In this document: positions 7,614 through 10,746 of the stretch, piece by piece
How positions within the stretch are numbered: position 1 is the first letter of the stretch
Layout of the letters: every line of letters begins with the position of its first letter
Assembly (NCBI GenBank): GCA_017643325.1
Contig: JAEPNS010000082.1
Location: 1-10,746 of the forward strand
DNA: 10,746 bases
Reading direction: 5' to 3'
Origin: Alphaproteobacteria bacterium
GTDB lineage: Bacteria; Pseudomonadota; Alphaproteobacteria; UBA6615
Made by a program: the position numbers and the translations under genes
Notes under the pieces: model-generated
What the model was told of the DNA's origin: nothing
What the model saw: only the letters and a program-made list of their open reading frames with translations
Database searches by the model: none

Positions 7614-8705
7614 ATGGCATCCCGAAAAGTCTCTGGAGCGGCCGCTTTGGCGATTGCGACTGCGGTCGGTGCGACGGTTGCGGCTTCTACGCCGGCAGCG
7701 GCGCAGGAAACGATCACCCTCACGGCAATTTCCGGTTATCCGCCGGTCGCCTCATGGGTGAAGGCGCTGGTCGAAGTCTACATGCCCACCGTGAATGCGG
7801 AGCTGGCGAAGACCGGGAACTACAAGATCAGCTGGAACGAAGGCGTCAGCGGTCAGATCGTCAAGCCGCGTGGCGAACTGGAGGGAATCGAGACCGGTCT
7901 CGGCGATCTGGGGACCGTCGTCACCGCGTTTCATCCGGACAAGATTCCGCTCTACAAGTTGACCTTCGTTACACCGTTCGTCTCGAGCGACCTGGGACTG
8001 GTCGTGAAGACTATCGACCAGCTCGAGCAGCAGATTCCGGCCTTCGCCAAGGGCTGGGAGAAGTTCAACCAAGTCAACCTCGTCAATACCGGCGCCGTTG
8101 ACGACTACATGGTGCTGTCGAAGGACAAAATCACTTCGCTCGACGACTTCAGTGGAAAGAAGCTCGGCGCAGCCGGTGCGAATCTTCCCTGGGTGACCGC
8201 GTTGGGCGCGGCGGGTGTGCAGACGAACCTCGCCGACGCCTACAACAGCATGACCACGGGCATCTACGAGGGCGGCATCTTCTGGGCTGAAGCGGCTGGC
8301 GGTTTCAAGCTGTGCGAGCCGGCGCCGTTCTTCCTGGATGGCAACCTCGGCGCCGTGCAGTCCCACAATATCTCGGTCAACAGCGATGTCTGGGAAGGGC
8401 TGCCGGAAGAAGTGCGCAATGCGCTCAAGGCAGCGTCCGCGGCGCACCAGCAAGCGGCGACCGATTTTGTGGTGAACGGTGCGTCGAAGGGCATTGAGCG
8501 GTGCAAGAAGGAGTTTGGCTCCGAAGTGACCGTGCTGTCGCCGGAAGACCGCACCAAGTGGGCGATGGCGCTCGACAATGCCGCCAAGGAATGGGCAGAG
8601 GATCTCGAAGGCCAGGGAATCCCGGGCAAGCAGGTTCTGAGCGCATACATGGACGCGATGCGTGCGGCCAACCAGCCGATCGAGCGTCACTGGGACCGCG
8701 AATAG
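7614..8705 (+). CDS. dctP: TRAP transporter substrate-binding protein, first of two paralogs
   Basis: A 363-residue periplasmic binding protein of a tripartite ATP-independent periplasmic transporter, which delivers its ligand to the DctQM membrane unit. Residues ~1-31 are a Sec signal peptide: SRK, a hydrophobic Ala/Val core, and a TPAAAQE cleavage region. The mature part has the DctP layout: EGVSGQIVKPRGELEGIETGL with the 'GLGDLG' segment, TPFVSSD, TSLDDFSGKKLGAAGANLPW, and LADAYNSMTTGIYEG. The arginine that binds ligand carboxylate in most DctP proteins (LKxRVP) is replaced by Gly185, and the preceding GxR position is also not Arg. Cys234 (KLCEPAPF) and Cys297 (ERCKKEFG) could form a disulfide. 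It is about 60% identical by eye to the next gene. The pocket-side segment FWAEAAGG differs between the two, so ligands may differ. The substrate is unknown. Confidence 0.92.
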   Translation: MASRKVSGAAALAIATAVGATVAASTPAAAQETITLTAISGYPPVASWVKALVEVYMPTVNAELAKTGNYKISWNEGVSGQIVKPRGELEGIETGLGDLGTVVTAFHPDKIPLYKLTFVTPFVSSDLGLVVKTIDQLEQQIPAFAKGWEKFNQVNLVNTGAVDDYMVLSKDKITSLDDFSGKKLGAAGANLPWVTALGAAGVQTNLADAYNSMTTGIYEGGIFWAEAAGGFKLCEPAPFFLDGNLGAVQSHNISVNSDVWEGLPEEVRNALKAASAAHQQAATDFVVNGASKGIERCKKEFGSEVTVLSPEDRTKWAMALDNAAKEWAEDLEGQGIPGKQVLSAYMDAMRAANQPIERHWDRE

Positions 8706-8720
8706 CGACGACAAAAACGG

Positions 8721-8765
8721 AAGGTGGAAGCGTGAACGGATGCCTGACGCTCACGCTTCCACTTT
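8721..8765 (+). terminator. 15-bp stem-loop after dctP1 (terminator/attenuator or mRNA-stabilising hairpin)
   Basis: AAGGTGGAAGCGTGA (8721-8735) pairs with TCACGCTTCCACTTT (8751-8765): 15 pairs with one G-T wobble and a 15-nt loop, beginning 15 nt after the dctP1 stop. The 3' arm ends in TTT and is followed by AATTT, a broken U-tract. It may end part of the transcript or protect the dctP1 mRNA 3' end. A promoter-like element downstream supports termination with restart. Confidence 0.65.
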
Positions 8766-8816
8766 AATTTCGCATGTCGAGTGCATCACGAAATCTCGAT
8801 GGACCGGAGCGCCGCG

Positions 8817-8845
8817 TTGCTGGAACCCGGTATTCGAACTATAAA
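8817..8845 (+). promoter_or_regulatory. Sigma70-like promoter for dctP2-dctQM, overlapped by an inverted repeat
   Basis: TTGCTG (8817-8822) and TATAAA (8840-8845) are separated by 17 bp, a standard sigma70 arrangement with a near-consensus -10. The start of transcription would fall near 8852, giving a leader of about 33 nt. GAACT-ATAAA-AGTTC (8836-8850) is an inverted repeat lying over the -10 and could be an operator. The region around it is AT-richer than the coding DNA. Confidence 0.5.
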
Positions 8846-8873
8846 AGTTCTTGGGAGTACGAAAAAACGGACA

Positions 8874-8879
8874 GGGAGG
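8874..8879 (+). promoter_or_regulatory. Ribosome binding site fixing a GTG start for dctP2
   Basis: GGGAGG is 5 nt before GTG 8885. The frame is open back to an ATG at 8774, but that start would place 37 residues, including charged stretches, before the signal peptide. The GTG start gives the same 363-residue length as dctP1. Confidence 0.85.
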
Positions 8880-8884
8880 AATAC

Positions 8885-9976
8885 GTGTCCAAAAAAATCT
8901 CTAAGACCACGACTCTGGCGATTGCCGCCGCTGCGACGGCGACCGTCGCCGCCACGGCGCCGGCCAGTTCGCAGGAAGTTATCAACCTGACGGCGATTTC
9001 CGGCTATCCGCCGCCTGCGACCTGGATCGGTTCGCTCGTCGATGCGTATATGCCGGCTGTTGACGCCGAGCTCGCGAAGACCGGCAACTACAAGATCGAG
9101 TGGAACAAGGGCATCAGCGGCCAGATCGTGAAGCCGCGCGGCGAGCTCGAAGGTGTCGAGACGGGTCTCGGCGACATGGGCGTCATCGTGACGGCATTCC
9201 ACGCCGACAAGGTTCCGCTCTACGATGTCTCGTTCAAGACGCCGTTCACGTCGAACGACATCGCGCTGATCTCGGCGACCACACAGAAGATGGTCAACAC
9301 CTTCCCGCAGTATGCGTCGACCTGGATCAACGAGTTCAACCAGATCGCGCTTGCTCCAACCGGCGCGGTCGACAACTACATGCTGTGGTCCGCCAAGAAG
9401 ATCACGAACCTTGACCAGGTGAAGGGTCTCAAGGTCGGCGCGGCAGGCCCGAACCTTCCGTGGGTGCTCGCGATCGGCGCCGCCGGCGTGCAGACCAACC
9501 TTGCGGACGCCTATAACAGCCTGACCACGGGCATCTACGAAGCCATGATCGTGTGGCGTCAGGGTGCCGGTGCGTTCAAGCTTTGCGAACCGGCTCCGTT
9601 TGCCTATGACGCCACCCTCGGCGGCGTGAACGGCTTCTCGCTGAACTACAACAAGGACGTCTGGGAGACGCTCCCGGAGGAAGTCCAGCTCGCCGCGCAG
9701 GCCGCCACCAAGGCCTGGGTCACCGAGAACGTGAAGCGCGTGAACGACGGTGCGAAGTCCGGTCTCGCCCGGTGCGAGAAGGAATTTGGCACAGAGGTGA
9801 CCGAAGCCTCCACCGAACAGCGCAACGCCTGGGCCATGGCCCTGCCGCCGCTCGGCAAGCAGTGGGCCGAGGAGCGCAATGCTGCCGGCCAGCCGGGCAC
9901 GGAAATCCTGAAGGCTTGGATGGACGAAATGCGGGCGAACAATCAGCCCATCGCTCGTCACTGGGACCGCGACTAG
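8885..9976 (+). CDS. dctP: TRAP transporter substrate-binding protein, second of two paralogs
   Basis: A 363-residue periplasmic receptor, paralogous to the preceding gene and exactly the same length when its GTG start is used. The signal peptide is SKKISKTTT followed by an Ala/Thr-rich core and APASSQE. The mature protein shares GYPPPATW, ELAKTGNYKIEWNKGISG, VKPRGELEGVETGLGDMG, GAAGPNLPW and LADAYNSLTTGIYE with its partner. Gly185 again stands where DctP proteins usually have the ligand-carboxylate arginine, and Cys234 (KLCEPAPF) and Cys297 (ARCEKEFG) are kept. At 223-227 it reads VWRQG where the paralog has FWAEA, a charge change in the segment that lines the pocket in known DctP structures. 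It ends RHWDRD, nearly the same as the paralog's RHWDRE. It lies closer to dctQM and may be the main receptor. Confidence 0.93.
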   Translation: MSKKISKTTTLAIAAAATATVAATAPASSQEVINLTAISGYPPPATWIGSLVDAYMPAVDAELAKTGNYKIEWNKGISGQIVKPRGELEGVETGLGDMGVIVTAFHADKVPLYDVSFKTPFTSNDIALISATTQKMVNTFPQYASTWINEFNQIALAPTGAVDNYMLWSAKKITNLDQVKGLKVGAAGPNLPWVLAIGAAGVQTNLADAYNSLTTGIYEAMIVWRQGAGAFKLCEPAPFAYDATLGGVNGFSLNYNKDVWETLPEEVQLAAQAATKAWVTENVKRVNDGAKSGLARCEKEFGTEVTEASTEQRNAWAMALPPLGKQWAEERNAAGQPGTEILKAWMDEMRANNQPIARHWDRD

Positions 9977-10020
9977 TCGCCTCGGCGATCGGTCTCTTCT
10001 CATGATTTCCAACTCGTGAA

Positions 10021-10027
10021 AGGGAGG
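10021..10027 (+). promoter_or_regulatory. Distant ribosome binding site of dctQ, at the foot of a hairpin
   Basis: AGGGAGG, containing GGAGG at 10023-10027, is the only Shine-Dalgarno-like sequence before dctQ. It stands 32 nt from TTG 10060 in linear sequence, too far to work directly, but only ~10 nt away if the intervening hairpin is folded and skipped. Its last two G can pair in the base of the stem, so partial opening of the stem would be needed. Confidence 0.45.
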
Positions 10028-10051
10028 GGAGCCGTCGCAAGACGGCTCCCC
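10026..10051 (+). promoter_or_regulatory. Perfect 11-bp stem with GCAA tetraloop between dctP2 and dctQ
   Basis: GGGGAGCCGTC (10026-10036) pairs without mismatch with GACGGCTCCCC (10041-10051) around the loop GCAA, a stable GNRA tetraloop. No T-run follows (GACTTGCATTG), so it is not a typical terminator. Hairpins between TRAP or ABC binding-protein genes and their membrane genes often block 3' decay and let the receptor be made in excess. Here it also lies exactly between the purine-rich site and the dctQ start. Confidence 0.8.
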
Positions 10052-10059
10052 GACTTGCA

Positions 10060-10650
10060 TTGAGCGCAATCCTCGCACCTCTGGACGCTCTCCGTCGTCT
10101 CTTCGACTGGATCGTCCTCGTCAGCAACGCCGTGGCGTCGGGATGGATCTTCGTCCTGATGCTTCTGGTGACCGTGGATATCACCATGCGGTTCGTATTC
10201 GGCGCACCGATCAGCGGTGTGACGGAAATCGTCGAGATATCCATCGTCACGATCCTCTATCTGCAGCTTGCGCATACCCTGAAGGTCGGGCGCATCACGC
10301 GGTCGGATGCCTTCTACGGGCGTATCCTTGCGAAGTGGCCGGTGTTCGGAAACTTCCTTGGAATTCTTTTTCACCTTGCCGGTGTCGGCCTGATGATCGC
10401 GATCGTGGTCGGTGGCTGGCCGAAGTGGATCCAGGCCTATGACGGCGGCCATTTCGTCGGCAACACGGGTGTGTTCACCTTCCCCGAATGGCCGCAGCGG
10501 CTCGTGCTGGTCGTTGGCTGCGCCATGCTGGGCCTGCAGTTCGCGCTGATGGCGCTGGACAACGTGCGCGGGATGATGGGACTGCCTCCGCTTGAACATG
10601 AGGCGGCGATCGATATCGAGGTGGAAGCGGTCGAGGAGTCCCAGAAATGA
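10060..10650 (+). CDS. dctQ: TRAP transporter small permease subunit
   Basis: A 196-residue inner-membrane protein, the small subunit that joins DctM to form the sodium-driven TRAP permease. Four hydrophobic helices are visible at about 17-39, 54-74, 98-119 and 146-166, with a periplasm-or-loop segment around 120-145 and a charged C-terminal tail rich in Glu. The DctQ signature is present at the end of helix 1 and after: VDITMRFVFGAPISGVTEIVE, then LQLAHTLKVGRIT. The start is TTG at 10060: no ATG or GTG occurs in frame between the upstream stop (10003) and residue 34. The ribosome binding site is separated from it by a stem-loop. The stop overlaps dctM by ATGA. The family is clear; the exact start is less sure. 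Confidence 0.9.
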   Translation: MSAILAPLDALRRLFDWIVLVSNAVASGWIFVLMLLVTVDITMRFVFGAPISGVTEIVEISIVTILYLQLAHTLKVGRITRSDAFYGRILAKWPVFGNFLGILFHLAGVGLMIAIVVGGWPKWIQAYDGGHFVGNTGVFTFPEWPQRLVLVVGCAMLGLQFALMALDNVRGMMGLPPLEHEAAIDIEVEAVEESQK

Positions 10651-10746
10651 GTGGCTTCGAGATCGGTATTGTTTCCATCATCGCGATGCTGCTGCTGATC
10701 TATATCGGCATGCACGTTCCCGTGGTCCTTGCCCTCATCTCCTTCG
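10647..10746 (+). CDS. dctM: TRAP transporter large permease subunit (3' truncated by window edge)
   Basis: Only the first 33 residues are present: MSGFEIGIVSIIAMLLLIY followed by IGMHVPVVLALISF. This is the typical DctM amino end, a first hydrophobic helix running into a G-x-H/P-V-x-x-A-L motif. DctM is the large, ~12-helix transport subunit that couples substrate uptake to the sodium gradient. Its ATG overlaps the dctQ stop (ATGA), so translation is probably coupled and the two subunits are made together. Its position right after dctQ supports the call. Confidence 0.88.
   Translation, partial: MSGFEIGIVSIIAMLLLIYIGMHVPVVLALISF

Noticed and set aside
7614..9976. The two dctP genes as a repeat or mobile duplication
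   Set aside because: They are diverged paralogs (about 60% protein identity) with unrelated flanking spacers; no direct repeats, terminal inverted repeats or transposase are seen.
9971..9978. 8-bp palindrome GACTAGTC at the dctP2 stop
   Set aside because: Short and mostly coding or stop codon; expected by chance.
8786..10078. 430-codon open frame on the minus strand opposite dctP2
   Set aside because: dctP2 has a signal peptide, a ribosome binding site and family motifs; the antisense frame has none.

Overview
The window is GC-rich, densely packed bacterial DNA with clean Shine-Dalgarno sites, ATGA start/stop overlaps and ATG, GTG and TTG starts. Gene content (acyl-CoA dehydrogenase, acyl-CoA ligase, hydantoinase/ketone carboxylase-like pair, TRAP transporter) fits a heterotrophic proteobacterium, most likely an alphaproteobacterium. 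That assignment is inference from composition and gene types. No RNA genes, insertion sequences, CRISPR arrays or phage genes were seen.

Layout. (1) 2-3004, plus strand: the C-terminal end of an acyl-CoA dehydrogenase, an AMP-forming acyl-CoA ligase, and an alpha/beta hydrolase, closed by a GC-rich hairpin terminator at 3030-3056. (2) 7424-3106, minus strand: a two-gene operon hyuA-hyuB with a 4-bp ATGA overlap. HyuA is the ATP-binding subunit. HyuB keeps the metal-ligand spacing of acetone carboxylase alpha subunits and carries a C-terminal four-cysteine domain resembling the acetone carboxylase gamma subunit, so the protein looks like an alpha-gamma fusion. (3) 7425-7613: a 189-bp divergent control region. 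(4) 7614 to the right edge, plus strand: a TRAP transporter locus with two tandem paralogous DctP binding proteins, both 363 aa, then DctQ and the start of DctM. The spacers in this locus are structured: a 15-bp hairpin follows dctP1, a sigma70-like promoter with an overlapping inverted repeat precedes dctP2, and a perfect 11-bp stem with a GCAA loop lies between dctP2 and the TTG start of dctQ.

Working model (inference). The TRAP system imports an organic acid or related compound through two receptors of probably different specificity. HyuAB performs an ATP-dependent step, either carboxylation of a ketone-like carbon or cleavage of a cyclic amide. The ligase makes a CoA thioester of an acid, the dehydrogenase oxidises an acyl-CoA, and the hydrolase may cleave an ester, thioester or C-C bond. 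The substrate cannot be named from sequence. The most unusual points are the HyuB fusion, the two receptors lacking the conserved TRAP arginines, and the hairpin that may bring a distant ribosome binding site next to the dctQ start.
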